A stretch of DNA of 64,000 nucleotides from Streptomyces nymphaeiformis. Lineage in GTDB: Bacteria > Actinomycetota > Actinomycetes > Streptomycetales > Streptomycetaceae. A program made the position numbers and the translations under genes. The stretch spans positions 496,001 through 560,000 of the forward strand of contig NZ_JACHJY010000006.1 in assembly GCF_014203895.1 (NCBI RefSeq), written 5' to 3'. The notes beneath the pieces were generated by a model. It did not search any database, was not told the origin of the DNA, and saw only the letters and a list, made by a program, of their open reading frames with translations. This document shows positions 32,838-44,403 of this stretch, piece after piece; position 1 is the first letter of the stretch, and the number at the start of each line of letters is the position of its first letter.

Positions 32838-34730
32838 TTACACCGCCCTCATCAGCAGGGTCGCGGCGATCAGCACCGCCGTACCTCCGAACATGGAGAC
32901 CGCGTACGTGCGGGCGTAGCCGTTCTGGAGCTTGCGCAGCCGGCCGGAGAGTCCGCCGACGGCGGCCGCGGTGCCGTTGACGACGCCGTCGACCAGGCTG
33001 TGGTCGACGTACACCAGGGAGCGCGTCAGGTGCGTGCCGCCGGTGACGAAGACGGCGTGGTTGAAGTCGTCCTGGAGCAGGTCGCGACGGGCCGCCCGGG
33101 TGAGGAGCGAGCCGCGCGGGGCGACCACCGGGACGGGCCGGCGGCCGTACTGGACGTACGCGAGGCCGACGCCGAGCACCATGACGGCGATGGTGGCGGT
33201 GGTGACGGCGGCGGCGCTGATCGGCGAGTGGCCGTGCGCGAAGCCGGTGACCGGCTCCAGCCACTCGACGAAGCCGGAGAACTCGAAGAGGGCGCCCGCG
33301 GCGACCGAGCCGACGGCGAGCAGGACCATGGGGATGACCATGGACCTGGGCGACTCGTGCGGGTGCGGGGGCCGGCCGTTCTCGTCGTCCTGCCAGCGCT
33401 TCTCGCCGAAGAAGGTCATCAGCATCACGCGGGTCATGTAGTACGCGGTGATGGCCGCGCCGATCAGGGTGACCGTGCCGAGGATCCAGCCCTCGGTGCC
33501 GCCCTTGGCGAAGGCAGCCTCGATGATCTTGTCCTTGGAGAAGAAGCCGGACAGGCCGGGGAAGCCGATGATCGCGAGGTAGCCGAGGCCGAAGGTGATG
33601 AAGGTGACCGGCATGTACTTCCGCAGGCCGCCGTACCTCCGCATGTCGACCTCGTCGTTCATGCCGTGCATGACCGAACCGGCGCCGAGGAAGAGACCGG
33701 CCTTGAAGAAGCCGTGCGTCACCAGGTGCATGATCGCGAAGACGTAGCCGATGGGGCCGAGGCCGGCCGCCAGGATCATGTATCCGATCTGCGACATCGT
33801 CGAGCCGGCGAGGGCCTTCTTGATGTCGTCCTTCGCGCAACCGACGATCGCACCGAAGAGGAGCGTGACGGCGCCGACCACGGTGACGACGAGCTGGGCG
33901 TCCGGCGCCGCGTTGAAGATGTCGGCGGAGCGGACGATCAGGTAGACACCGGCGGTCACCATCGTGGCCGCGTGGATGAGGGCCGAGACCGGGGTCGGGC
34001 CCTCCATCGCGTCCCCGAGCCAGGACTGCAGCGGCACCTGGGCCGACTTGCCGCAGGCGGCGAGGAGCAGCATCAGGCCGATCGCGGTCAGCTTGCCCTC
34101 GGAGGCCTCGCCGGTCGCCGCGAGCACCGGACCGAAGGTGAAGGTCCCGAAGGTGGTGAACATGATCATGATGGCGATCGACAGGCCCATGTCGCCGACA
34201 CGGTTGACGATGAACGCCTTCTTCGCGGCGGTGGCCGCGCTGGGCTTGTGCTGCCAGAAGCCGATCAGGAGGTACGAGGCGAGGCCGACGCCCTCCCAGC
34301 CGAAGTACAGCAGCAGGTAGTTGTCGGCGAGGACGAGCAGGAGCATCGCCGCGACGAACAGGTTGAGGTAGCCGAAGAAGCGGCGGCGGCGCTCGTCGTG
34401 CTCCATGTATCCGATGGAGTAGACGTGGATGAGTGTGCCGACGCCGGTGATCAGCAGGACGAAGGTCATCGACAGCTGGTCGAGCTGGAAGGCCATGTCC
34501 GCCTGGAAGCCCTCGACGGGGATCCAGGTGTAGAGCGTCTGGTGCAGGGCCCGGTCGTCGGCGCTCTTGCCGAGCATGTCGGCGAAGAGCACCAGGCCGA
34601 TCACGAAGGAGACGGCCGCGAGCAGCGTCCCGAGCCAGTGGCCGGACTTGTCGAGCCGCCGACCGCCCAGGAGCAGCACCGCCGCGCCGAGCAGGGGCGC
34701 CCCGATGAGCAGCGCAATGAGATTTTCCAC
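32838..34730 (-). CDS. nuoL: NADH-quinone oxidoreductase subunit L
   Basis: 630 residues, the largest antiporter-like subunit, at the tip of the membrane arm. NYLLLYFGWEGVGLASYLLIGFW, AFIVNRVGDMGLSIAIMI, CGKSAQVPLQSWLGDAMEGPTPVSALIHAATMVTAGVYL and DDIKKALAGSTMSQIGYMILA are diagnostic. The last 100 residues include the expected transverse amphipathic helix and anchor. Ends in TAA, rare in this window. It follows nuoK at 10 bp. Confidence 0.97.
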   Translation of the reverse strand: MENLIALLIGAPLLGAAVLLLGGRRLDKSGHWLGTLLAAVSFVIGLVLFADMLGKSADDRALHQTLYTWIPVEGFQADMAFQLDQLSMTFVLLITGVGTLIHVYSIGYMEHDERRRRFFGYLNLFVAAMLLLVLADNYLLLYFGWEGVGLASYLLIGFWQHKPSAATAAKKAFIVNRVGDMGLSIAIMIMFTTFGTFTFGPVLAATGEASEGKLTAIGLMLLLAACGKSAQVPLQSWLGDAMEGPTPVSALIHAATMVTAGVYLIVRSADIFNAAPDAQLVVTVVGAVTLLFGAIVGCAKDDIKKALAGSTMSQIGYMILAAGLGPIGYVFAIMHLVTHGFFKAGLFLGAGSVMHGMNDEVDMRRYGGLRKYMPVTFITFGLGYLAIIGFPGLSGFFSKDKIIEAAFAKGGTEGWILGTVTLIGAAITAYYMTRVMLMTFFGEKRWQDDENGRPPHPHESPRSMVIPMVLLAVGSVAAGALFEFSGFVEWLEPVTGFAHGHSPISAAAVTTATIAVMVLGVGLAYVQYGRRPVPVVAPRGSLLTRAARRDLLQDDFNHAVFVTGGTHLTRSLVYVDHSLVDGVVNGTAAAVGGLSGRLRKLQNGYARTYAVSMFGGTAVLIAATLLMRAV

Positions 34731-34740
34731 GGTCAGCCCC

Positions 34741-35040
34741 TCACAGCTTCATCAGGCTGGCGTCGTCGACCGAGGCCGAGTGGCGGGCACGGAAGACGGA
34801 CACGATGATCGCGAGCCCGACGACGACCTCCGCGGCGGCGACGACCATCGTGAAGAAGGCGATGACCTGTCCGTCGAGGTTGCCGTGCATGCGGGAGAAG
34901 GTGACGAACGCGAGGTTGCAGGCGTTGAGCATGAGCTCGACGCACATGAAGACGACGATCGCGTTGCGCCGGATCAGCACCCCCACCGCACCGATGGTGA
35001 ACAACAGGGCGGCGAGGTACAGGTAGTTGACGGGGTTCAC
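34741..35040 (-). CDS. nuoK: NADH-quinone oxidoreductase subunit K
   Basis: 99 residues with three membrane helices. VVFMCVELMLNACNLAFV contains the first conserved Glu of NuoK and FTMVVAAAEVVVGLAII the second, both part of the proton pathway. GTG start at 35040 overlaps the nuoJ stop in a GTGA junction. Confidence 0.97.
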   Translation of the reverse strand: MNPVNYLYLAALLFTIGAVGVLIRRNAIVVFMCVELMLNACNLAFVTFSRMHGNLDGQVIAFFTMVVAAAEVVVGLAIIVSVFRARHSASVDDASLMKL

Positions 35041-35855
35041 CGGGAGGCCTCCTCTTCGCGGCCCAGGCGCTCGGCCGAGCGCTGCTCCAGGGCCTTGAGG
35101 TCCGAGAGCGCCTCGTTCGACACGTCCCGGATCTGGCCCCGCTTGCGGAGGGTCTGCATGACGGTGAGCTCCGCCGGGGTCCCGTCGGGCAGGAGACCGG
35201 CAATGTCCACGGCGTTGTGCCGGGCGTAGACGCCGGGTGCCGGCAGCGGCGGGACGTGCTTGCCCTCGCGCACGCGCTGCTCGGAGAGCTCGCGCTGGGT
35301 GCGGGCCCGCTCGGTCCGCTCCCGGTGGGTGAGCACCATCGCGCCGACGGCCGCCGTGATCAGCAGCGCGCCGGTGATCTCGAAGGCGAAGACGTACTTG
35401 GTGAAGATGAGGGCGGCGAGGCCCTCCACGTTCCCGCCGTGCGCGCTGTTGGCCGTGCCGAGTCCGGCGAAGTCCTTCAGCGAGGCGTTCCCGATGCCGG
35501 CCGCGAGCAGGATGCCGAAGCCGAGGCCGCAGGCGGCGGCCAGCCAGCGCTGGCCCTTGATGGTCTCCTTCAGCGAGTCCGCGGCGGTGACGCCGACCAG
35601 CATGACGACGAAGAGGAAGAGCATCATGATCGCGCCGGTGTAGACGACGATCTGGACGACGCCGAGGAAGTACGCGCCGTTGGCGAGGTAGAAGACCGCC
35701 AGGACGATCATGGTCCCGGCGAGGGAGAGCGCCGAGTGCACGGCCTTCTTCATCAGGACCGTGGACAGCGCGCCGAGGACGGCGACGGTGCCGAGCACCC
35801 AGAACTGGAAGGCCTCACCGGTCGAGGTCGTGTAGGCAGCGAGGTTCGCGCTCAT
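35037..35855 (-). CDS. nuoJ: NADH-quinone oxidoreductase subunit J
   Basis: 272 residues. The N-terminal 170 are the five-helix NuoJ core (KKAVHSALSLAGTMIVLAVFYLANGAYFLGVVQIVVYTGAIMMLFLFVVML). The C-terminal 100 residues (from RTERARTQRELSEQRVREGKHV) form a hydrophilic extension common in actinobacteria and absent from E. coli NuoJ; its role is unknown. Overlaps nuoI and nuoK by 4 bp at either end. Confidence 0.96.
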   Translation of the reverse strand: MSANLAAYTTSTGEAFQFWVLGTVAVLGALSTVLMKKAVHSALSLAGTMIVLAVFYLANGAYFLGVVQIVVYTGAIMMLFLFVVMLVGVTAADSLKETIKGQRWLAAACGLGFGILLAAGIGNASLKDFAGLGTANSAHGGNVEGLAALIFTKYVFAFEITGALLITAAVGAMVLTHRERTERARTQRELSEQRVREGKHVPPLPAPGVYARHNAVDIAGLLPDGTPAELTVMQTLRKRGQIRDVSNEALSDLKALEQRSAERLGREEEASR

Positions 35856-36430
35856 GCGTCCGCCCCCTCCGGCTCGCCCTTCTCCCCCTTGGACACGGCG
35901 ACCTGACGGACGGTGCCGGGCGCGGCGCCGGTGACGAGGCCCCGGTAGTAGTCCTGCTCGGTCATGCCCGGGAAGATCGCGTGCGGCGTGTCGACCATCT
36001 CCTCCTCGAGACCCGCGAGGAGCTGCTCCTTGGTGTAGATCAGTGCCTCGCGGGAGGAGTCGGCCAGTTCGAACTCGTTCGTCATCGTCAGCGCGCGCGT
36101 GGGGCACGCCTCGATGCACAGTCCGCAGAGGATGCAGCGGGCGTAGTTGATCTGGTAGACGCGGCCGTACCGCTCGCCCGGCGAGTAGCGCTCCTCGTCC
36201 GTGTTGTCCGCGCCCTCCACGTAGATGGCGTCGGCGGGACAGGCCCAGGCGCACAGCTCGCAGCCGACGCACTTCTCCAGACCGTCGGGGTGACGGTTGA
36301 GCTGGTGCCGGCCGTGGAAGCGGGGCGCCGTCGTCTTCTGCTGCTCCGGGTACTGCTCGGTCAGCCGCTTCTTGAACATGGCCTTGAAGGTCACGCCGAA
36401 GCCGGCCACCGGATTCTGGAAATCAGACAC
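35852..36430 (-). CDS. nuoI: NADH-quinone oxidoreductase subunit I (2 x 4Fe-4S ferredoxin)
   Basis: 192 residues. Two ferredoxin motifs, CVGCELCAWACP and CILCGLCIEACP, bind clusters N6a and N6b that pass electrons to N2 in NuoB. GTG 36430 gives the family start SDFQNPVAGFGVTFKAMFKKRLTEQYPEQ and is preceded by a GGGGGA signal; it overlaps the nuoH end by 8 bp. Residues upstream of GTG in the open frame are therefore not coding. Confidence 0.95.
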   Translation of the reverse strand: MSDFQNPVAGFGVTFKAMFKKRLTEQYPEQQKTTAPRFHGRHQLNRHPDGLEKCVGCELCAWACPADAIYVEGADNTDEERYSPGERYGRVYQINYARCILCGLCIEACPTRALTMTNEFELADSSREALIYTKEQLLAGLEEEMVDTPHAIFPGMTEQDYYRGLVTGAAPGTVRQVAVSKGEKGEPEGADA

Positions 36431-37787
36431 CGTCCGTCCCCCTTTCGTCACTCTCGGTAGCAGTATCGGGGCCGCCACTGACAACGAGGTCCCGCTCGTG
36501 GCGAGGCCTGCGCCGCGGCACGGGCGGCAGGGACTGTCCGGGCTTGGGCGGTACGGGGAAGCCGCCCGCCATCGGGTCGAAGGACGGCTCCTCGGCGGGC
36601 CGGGCCGCGGCCTCCTTCGCCTTCCGGTCGCGGAACGCGTCGAACAGGAAGGAGAGGAGGAGCAGGGCGAGGACGCCGCCGGCCACGTACAGCACGATGT
36701 TGGAGAAGGCGATGTTCTCGTTGCGCAGCGCGCGGACGGTGGCGACCAGCATCAGCCAGACCACGGCGACCGGGATGAGGACCTTCCAGCCGAGCTTCAT
36801 CAGCTGGTCGTAGCGGACGCGGGGCAGGGTGCCGCGGAGCCAGATGAAGAAGAACAGCAGCAGCTGCACCTTGATGACGAACCAGAGCATCGGCCACCAG
36901 CCGTGGTTCGCGCCCTCCCAGAACGTGGAGATCGGGTACGGGGCCCGCCAGCCGCCCAGGAAGAGGGTCACCGACACGGCCGAGACCGTCACCATGTTCA
37001 CGTACTCGGCGAGCATGAACATCGCGAACTTGATGGACGAGTACTCGGTGTTGAAGCCGCCGACGAGGTCGCCCTCGGACTCCGGCATGTCGAACGGGGC
37101 GCGGTTCGTCTCGCCGACCATCGTGACGATGTAGATGATGAACGAGACCGGCAGCAGGATCACGAACCAGCGGTCCGCCTGCGCCTCGACGATCTTCGAG
37201 GTCGACATCGACCCGGAGTAGAGGAAGACGGAGGCGAAGGCCGCGCCCATGGCGATCTCGTACGAGATCATCTGCGCGCAGGACCGCAGGCCGCCGAGCA
37301 GCGGGTACGTGGAGCCCGAGGACCAGCCGGCGAGGACGATGCCGTAGATGCCGACGGAGGCGACCGCGAGGACGTACAGCATCGCGATCGGCAGGTCGGT
37401 CAGCTGCATCGCCGTCCGGTGCCCGAAGATCGAGACCTGGTCGTCGGCCGGGCCGAACGGGATCACGGCGATCGCCATGAACGCGGGGATCGCGGCGATG
37501 ATCGGGGCGAGGACGTAGACGACCTTGTCGGCCTTCTTGACGATCACGTCCTCCTTGAGCATCAGCTTGACGCCGTCCGCGAGGGACTGGAGGAGACCCC
37601 AGGGGCCGTGCCGGTTGGGGCCGATGCGCAGCTGCATCCAGGCGACGACCTTGCGCTCCCACACGATGGAGAAGAGCACGGTGACCATCAGGAAGGCGAA
37701 GCAGAAGACGGCCTTGACGAGCACGAGCCACCAGGGGTCCGTGCCGAACATGGACAGGTCCTCTGCCGCCAGGACGTTCGGGGTCAT
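36423..37787 (-). CDS. nuoH: NADH-quinone oxidoreductase subunit H
   Basis: 454 residues, eight or nine membrane helices. NuoH forms the quinone-entry site and links the arms; RKVVAWMQLRIGPNRHGPWGLLQSLADGVKLMLKED, ETNRAPFDMPESEGDLVGGFNTEYSSIKFAMFMLAEY and LWLRGTLPRVRYDQLM-type sequence (FIWLRGTLPRVRYDQLM) are diagnostic. The C-terminal 60 residues (Pro/Arg-rich, RPAEEPSFDPMAGGFPVPPKPG) are an actinobacterial extension. Overlaps nuoG by 4 bp. Confidence 0.97.
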   Translation of the reverse strand: MTPNVLAAEDLSMFGTDPWWLVLVKAVFCFAFLMVTVLFSIVWERKVVAWMQLRIGPNRHGPWGLLQSLADGVKLMLKEDVIVKKADKVVYVLAPIIAAIPAFMAIAVIPFGPADDQVSIFGHRTAMQLTDLPIAMLYVLAVASVGIYGIVLAGWSSGSTYPLLGGLRSCAQMISYEIAMGAAFASVFLYSGSMSTSKIVEAQADRWFVILLPVSFIIYIVTMVGETNRAPFDMPESEGDLVGGFNTEYSSIKFAMFMLAEYVNMVTVSAVSVTLFLGGWRAPYPISTFWEGANHGWWPMLWFVIKVQLLLFFFIWLRGTLPRVRYDQLMKLGWKVLIPVAVVWLMLVATVRALRNENIAFSNIVLYVAGGVLALLLLSFLFDAFRDRKAKEAAARPAEEPSFDPMAGGFPVPPKPGQSLPPVPRRRPRHERDLVVSGGPDTATESDERGTDGV

Positions 37788-40263
37788 GCCTGCACCTCCT
37801 GCGGGGTCGCCGGGCCGATGCGGACCAGGTCGCCGGGGTGGGCGCCCGTGTCGGAGAGGACGCCTCGGCCCGTGGAGTTCAGGGGGAGCCAGACGACCCG
37901 GTCGGGCATGTCGGTGACCTGGAGCGGGAAGGCGACGGAGCCCGTGGGGCCGGTCACCTCCAGGACGTCGCCGTCCTTGACGCCGGTGTCGGCGGCGGTG
38001 GCGGCGGAGAGCCGGGCGACCGCCGCGTGCCGCGTGCCGGCGAGGGCGGTGTCGCCCTCCTGGAGCCGGCCGAGGTCGAGCAGGAGGCGGTGTCCGGCGA
38101 GGACGGCCTCGCCGTCGCCGGGCCGGGGCGCCGGCTGCGCGGGCGAGCTGGGCTCGGTGGCCCGCTCCTCGGTCCAGCCGCCGAGCCGGTCCAGCTCCCG
38201 GCGGGCCGACCGCAGGTCGGGCAGGCCGAGGTGGACGTCGAGGGCGTCGGCCAGCATGTGCAGGACGCGGGCGTCGCTCGGGGCGAGCGGCCTCGTCATC
38301 TGCTCGGGCTTGAGCGCGGCCTCGAAGAGCCGGGCCCTGCCCTCCCAGTTGAGGAAGGTGCCGGACTTCTCGGCGACGGCCGCGACCGGCAGGATCACGT
38401 CGGCGCGCTCGGTGACCTCGCCGGGCCGCAGCTCCAGGGAGACCACGAACGCCGTGTCGAGGGCCTCGCGCGCGCGTGCCGGGTCCGGCAGGTCGGCGAC
38501 CTCGACGCCGGCGACGAGCAGCGCGGCGAGCTCTCCGCCGGCCGCGGCCTCCACGATCTGGCCGGTGTCGCGGCCGTAGCGGTGCGGGAGTTCGCGGACG
38601 CCCCAGGCGGCGGCGACCTCCTCACGCGCGCGGGGATCGGTCGCGGGCCGCCCGCCGGGCAGCAGCGCGGGGAGCGCCCCCGCCTCGACGGCGCCGCGCT
38701 CGCCGGCGCGGCGCGGGATCCACACGAGGCGGGCGCCGGTGGCGGCCGAGGCGCGCAGGGCGGCGGTGAGCGCGCCGGGCACGCCCGCGAGCCGCTCGCC
38801 GACGGCGAGGACGGCGCCGTCCTGGCGGAGGGCCTCGGCCGCGTCGGCGCCTTCGCCGGCGAGGCCGACGCGGGAGGTGAGGGCGTCGAGCCAATCGGTC
38901 TCGGTGCCGGGCGCGGCGGGCAGCAGCGTGCCGCCGGCCTTCGTCAGGCCCCGGGTCGCGAACGAGGCGATGGCGTACGTCTTCTGGCCGCGCTTGCGCC
39001 AGGCCTTGCGGAGCCGCAGGAAGACGCCGGGGGCCTCCTCCTCGGACTCCAGGCCGACCAGGAGCACGGCCGGGGCGGCTTCGAGCGAGGTGTACGTGAC
39101 ACCCGAGCCGTCCAGGTCGCGTCCGCGCCCGGCGACGGTGGAGGCCAGGAAGTCGGCCTCCTCGCCGGAGTGGATCCGGGCCCGGAAGTCGATGTCGTTG
39201 GTGTCGAGGGCGACCCGCGCGAACTTGGCGTACGCGTAGGAGTCCTCGACGGTGAGGCGCCCGCCGGTCAGGACGCCGGTCCGGCCGCGGACGAGCCCGT
39301 TGGCCGCGGCCTCCAGGGCCTCGGGCCAGGACGCCGCCTCCAGCTCACCGGTGTCGGGGTTCCGGACGAGCGGCGTGGTCAGCCGGTCGCGCTGCTGGGC
39401 GTACCGGAAGCCGAAGCGGCCCTTGTCGCAGATCCACTCCTCGTTGACCTCCGGGTCCTCGGCGGCGAGCCGCCGCATGACCTTGCCGCGCCGGTGGTCG
39501 GTGCGGGTGGCGCAGCCGCCGGCGCAGTGCTCGCAGACGGACGGCGAGGAGACCAGGTCGAAGGGGCGGGAGCGGAAGCGGTAGGCGGCCGAGGTGAGGG
39601 CGCCGACGGGGCAGATCTGGATGGTGTTGCCGGAGAAGTACGACTCGAAGGGGTCGCCCTCGCCGGTGCCGACCTGCTGGAGCGCGCCGCGCTCGATGAG
39701 CTCGATCATCGGGTCGCCCGCGACCTGGTTGGAGAAGCGGGTGCAGCGGGCGCACAGGACGCACCGCTCGCGGTCGAGCAGCACCTGGGTGGAGATCGCG
39801 ACCGGCTTCTCGTACGTCCGCTTGACGCCCTCGAAGCGGGACTCGGCCTGTCCGTGGGACATGGCCTGGTTCTGCAGGGGGCACTCGCCGCCCTTGTCGC
39901 AGACGGGGCAGTCGAGGGGGTGGTTGATGAGCAGCAGCTCCATCACCCCGTGCTGGGCCTTCTCGGCGACGGGGCTGGTGAGCTGCGACCTGACGACCAT
40001 GCCGTCGGTGCAGGTGATGGTGCAGGAGGCCATCGGCTTGCGCTGGCCCTCGACCTCGACGATGCACTGGCGGCAGGCGCCGGCGGGGTCGAGGAGGGGG
40101 TGGTCGCAGAAGCGCGGGATCTCGATGCCGAGCTGTTCGGCGGCGCGGATGACCAGCGTCCCCTTGGGGACGGAGATCTCGGCGCCGTCGATGGTCAGCG
40201 TGACCAGGTCCTCGGGCGGTACGGCCGGGCTGCCGCCTCCGCTGGGGGTGTTCGCGATGACGG

Positions 40264-40267
<4 letters not shown>
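37784..40267 (-). CDS. nuoG: NADH-quinone oxidoreductase subunit G (iron-sulfur, molybdopterin-like fold)
   Basis: 827 residues. N-terminal 2Fe-2S domain (PRFCDHPLLDPAGACRQCIVEVEG), His/Cys cluster region (HPLDCPVCDKGGECPLQNQAM), ferredoxin-like CVLCARCTRFSNQ with a later ICPVGAL cysteine, and CEHCAGGC of the additional cluster site seen in many actinobacteria. The long C-terminal part is the degenerate formate-dehydrogenase-like domain. It carries electrons from NuoF to NuoI. The Ala/Arg-rich middle (about 470-600) is poorly conserved. ATG 40267 overlaps the nuoF stop by 4 bp. Confidence 0.96.
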
Positions 40268-41612
<1,345 letters not shown>

Positions 41613-41613
<1 letters not shown>

Positions 41614-42353
41614 CACTCCCCCTCCTGTCCGGAGGTCTCACCACGCGGGTGGACGATTCGGTGCTGCGGCTTCTCGCCCTTGGCCAGGCGCAGGCCCACG
41701 AGGGAGGCGGGGCCGGCGCCGCCGGTGGCCTCGACGGCGCCGGGGCGCTCGTCGGGGAAGCCGGCGAGGATGCGGGCGGTCTCCTTGAAGGTGCAGAGCG
41801 GGGCGCCGCGGGTGGGTTCGACGGTGCGTCCGGCGCGGAGGTCGTCGACCATCTTCTTGGCGGACTCGGGCGTCTGGTTGTCGAAGAACTCCCAGTTGAC
41901 CATCACGACGGGCGCGAAGTCGCAGGCCGCGTTGCACTCGATGTGTTCGAGGGTGATCTTGCCGTCCTCGGTGGTCTCGTCGTTCCCGACGCCGAGATGG
42001 GCCTTCAGCTCCTCGAAGATGGCGTCGCCGCCCATGACCGCGCACAGCGTGTTCGTGCAGACGCCGACCTGGTAGTCGCCGGAGGGCTTGCGCCGGTACA
42101 TCGTGTAGAAGGTGGCGACGGCGGTGACCTCGGCGGTGGTCAGGCCGAGGGTCTCGGCGCAGAACGCCATGCCGGTGCGGGTCACGTGGCCCTCCTCCGA
42201 CTGCACGAGGTGCAGCATCGGCAGGAGCGCGGAGCGGGAGTCCGGGTAGCGGTCGATGATCGCCTTCGCGTCCTCCGCCAGGCGGGCGTGGACGTCCGCC
42301 GGGTACGGGGGCGCGGGGAGCTTGGGCATCCCCAGGCTGACGTTGTCGGTCAT
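41613..42353 (-). CDS. nuoE: NADH-quinone oxidoreductase subunit E (2Fe-2S)
   Basis: 246 residues. Thioredoxin-like ferredoxin with ligands in VCTNTLCAVMGG and ECNAACDFAPVVMVN (cluster N1a). The N-terminal helical region HLVQSEEGHVTRTGMAFCAETLGLTTAEVTAVATFYTMY is typical. The C-terminal 70 residues after the FeS domain (RGAPLCTFKETARILAGFPDERPGAVEATGG) are an actinobacterial tail. Overlaps nuoD by 4 bp. Confidence 0.96.
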
Positions 42354-43672
42354 CGGTCGACGCCTCCCATCACGGGGTCGATGGAGGCGACGGCGACGAT
42401 GACGTCGGCGACCTGGCCGCCCTCGCACATCGCGGCCATGGCCTGGAGGTTGGTGAAGGACGGGTCGCGGAAGTGGACCCGGTACGGGCGGGTGCCGCCG
42501 TCCGAGACCACGTGCACGCCGAGCTCGCCCTTGGGGGACTCGACGGCCGCGTAGGCCTGCCCGGCGGGGACCCGGAAGCCCTCGGTGACCAGCTTGAAGT
42601 GGTGGATCAGGGCCTCCATGGAGGTGCCCATGATCTTCGCGATGTGGTCCATGGAGTTGCCGAGGCCGTCGGTGCCCAGGGCGAGCTGCGCGGGCCAGGC
42701 GATCTTCTTGTCGCCGACCATGACCGGTCCCGGCGCCAGGCGGTCGAGGCACTGCTCGACGATCCGCAGGGACTGCCGCATCTCCTCCAGGCGGACGAGG
42801 AAGCGTCCGTAGGAGTCGCAGGTGTCGGCGGTCGGGACGTCGAACTCGTAGTTCTCGTAGCCGCAGTACGGGTCGGTCTTGCGCAGGTCGTGCGGGAGGC
42901 CCGCCGACCGGAGGATCGGTCCGGTCGCGCCGAGGGCCATGCAGCCGGTGAGGTCGAGGTAGCCGACGTCCTGCATGCGGGCCTTGAAGATCGGGTTGCC
43001 GGTGGCGAGCTTGTCGTACTCCGGCAGGTTCTTCTTCATGGTCTTCACGAACTCGCGCACGGCGTCGACGGCGCCGGGCGGCAGGTCCTGGGCGAGGCCG
43101 CCGGGGCGGATGAACGCGTGGTTCATGCGCAGGCCGGTGATCAGCTCGTACAGGTCCAGGATCATCTCGCGGTCCCGGAAGCCGTAGATCATGATCGTGG
43201 TGGCGCCGAGCTCCATGCCGCCGGTGGCGATGCACACCAGGTGCGAGGAGAGCCGGTTGAGCTCCATGAGCATGACCCGGATGACGCTGGCGCGGTCCGG
43301 GATCTGCTCGGTGATGCCGAGGAGCTTCTCCACGCCGAGGCAGTACGCCGTCTCGTTGTAGAACGAGGTGAGGTAGTCCATGCGCGTGACGAAGGTGGTG
43401 CCCTGCGTCCAGGTCCGGTACTCGAGGTTCTTCTCGATGCCGGTGTGGAGGTAGCCGATGCCGCAGCGGGCCTCGGTGACGGTCTCGCCGTCGATCTCCA
43501 GGATCAGGCGGAGCACGCCGTGGGTGGACGGGTGCTGGGGGCCCATGTTGACGATGATGCGCTCGTCGTCGGCCTTCGCGGCGGACTGGACGACCTCTTC
43601 CCAGTCGCCGCCGGTCACCGTGTAGACGGCGCCCTCTGTGGTCTCTCGCGGAGACGCGTGTTCGGTGGACAT
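42350..43672 (-). CDS. nuoD: NADH-quinone oxidoreductase subunit D (49-kDa type)
   Basis: 440 residues. NMGPQHPSTHGVLRLILEIDGE (quinone-site His), CGIGYLHTGIEKNLEYRTW, MRMNHAFIRPGGLAQDLP-type (LRMNHAFIRPGGLAQDLPPG) and the C-terminal DPVMGGVDR are signatures of the 49-kDa subunit that forms the quinone-reduction chamber with NuoB. Separate from NuoC, unlike the fused NuoCD of enterobacteria. ATG 43672 shares one base with the nuoC stop. Confidence 0.97.
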   Translation of the reverse strand: MSTEHASPRETTEGAVYTVTGGDWEEVVQSAAKADDERIIVNMGPQHPSTHGVLRLILEIDGETVTEARCGIGYLHTGIEKNLEYRTWTQGTTFVTRMDYLTSFYNETAYCLGVEKLLGITEQIPDRASVIRVMLMELNRLSSHLVCIATGGMELGATTIMIYGFRDREMILDLYELITGLRMNHAFIRPGGLAQDLPPGAVDAVREFVKTMKKNLPEYDKLATGNPIFKARMQDVGYLDLTGCMALGATGPILRSAGLPHDLRKTDPYCGYENYEFDVPTADTCDSYGRFLVRLEEMRQSLRIVEQCLDRLAPGPVMVGDKKIAWPAQLALGTDGLGNSMDHIAKIMGTSMEALIHHFKLVTEGFRVPAGQAYAAVESPKGELGVHVVSDGGTRPYRVHFRDPSFTNLQAMAAMCEGGQVADVIVAVASIDPVMGGVDR

Positions 43673-44403
43673 CAGCTGTACGACCTCCGCTGGTCCGGAG
43701 CCGGGATCTGGGCGCCCTTGTACTCGATGGCGATGCCGCCGAGGGGGTAGTCCTTGCGCTGCGGGTGGCCCTGCCAGTCGTCCGGCATCATGATCCGGGT
43801 GAGGGCGGGGTGGCCGTCGAAGACGATGCCGAAGAAGTCGTACGTCTCGCGCTCGTGCCAGTCGTTCGTCGGGTAGACGGCGACGAGGGACGGGATGCGC
43901 GGCTCGGCGTCCGGGGCCGAGACCTCCAGGCGGATCAGCCGGCCGTGGGTGATCGAGCGCAGGTGGTAGACGGCGTGCAGCTCGCGGCCCTTGTCGCCCG
44001 GGTAGTGGACGCCGGAGACGCCCGTGCAGAGCTCGAAGCGGAGCGCCGGGTCGTCGCGCAGGGTGCGGGCCACGCGGACGAGGTGCTCGCGCTCGATGTG
44101 GAAGGTGAGCTCGCCGCGGTCGACGACCGTCTTCTCGATGGCGTTCTCGGGCAGGAGGCCCTGCTCCTCCAGAGCGCCCTCCAGCTCGTCGGCGACCTCG
44201 TCGAACCAGCCGCCGTAGGGGCGGGCGGCGGGGCCGGGGAGCCGGACGGAGCGGACGAGGCCGCCGTAGCCGGAGGTGTCGCCGCCGTTGTTGGCGCCGA
44301 ACATGCCGCGCTGGACGCGGACCTCCTCGCCGTGGTCCCCGCGCTGGCCGGGCAGGTTCTGCCCGCTCAGCTCCTTCTCGGGGTTCGGGGTTTCGTCACT
44401 CAA
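43672..44403 (-). CDS. nuoC: NADH-quinone oxidoreductase subunit C (30-kDa type)
   Basis: 243 residues starting from TTG 44403, whose TTGA overlaps the nuoB stop by 4 bp. The 30-kDa signature is ERETYDFFGIVFDGHPALTRIMMPDDWQGHPQRKDYPLGG. An N-terminal extension of about 60 residues with GMFGANNGGDTSGYGGLV is usual in streptomycetes. TTG is rare in this window; no ATG or GTG lies close enough to preserve the coupling, so translation may depend on nuoB. Confidence 0.95.
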   Translation of the reverse strand: MSDETPNPEKELSGQNLPGQRGDHGEEVRVQRGMFGANNGGDTSGYGGLVRSVRLPGPAARPYGGWFDEVADELEGALEEQGLLPENAIEKTVVDRGELTFHIEREHLVRVARTLRDDPALRFELCTGVSGVHYPGDKGRELHAVYHLRSITHGRLIRLEVSAPDAEPRIPSLVAVYPTNDWHERETYDFFGIVFDGHPALTRIMMPDDWQGHPQRKDYPLGGIAIEYKGAQIPAPDQRRSYS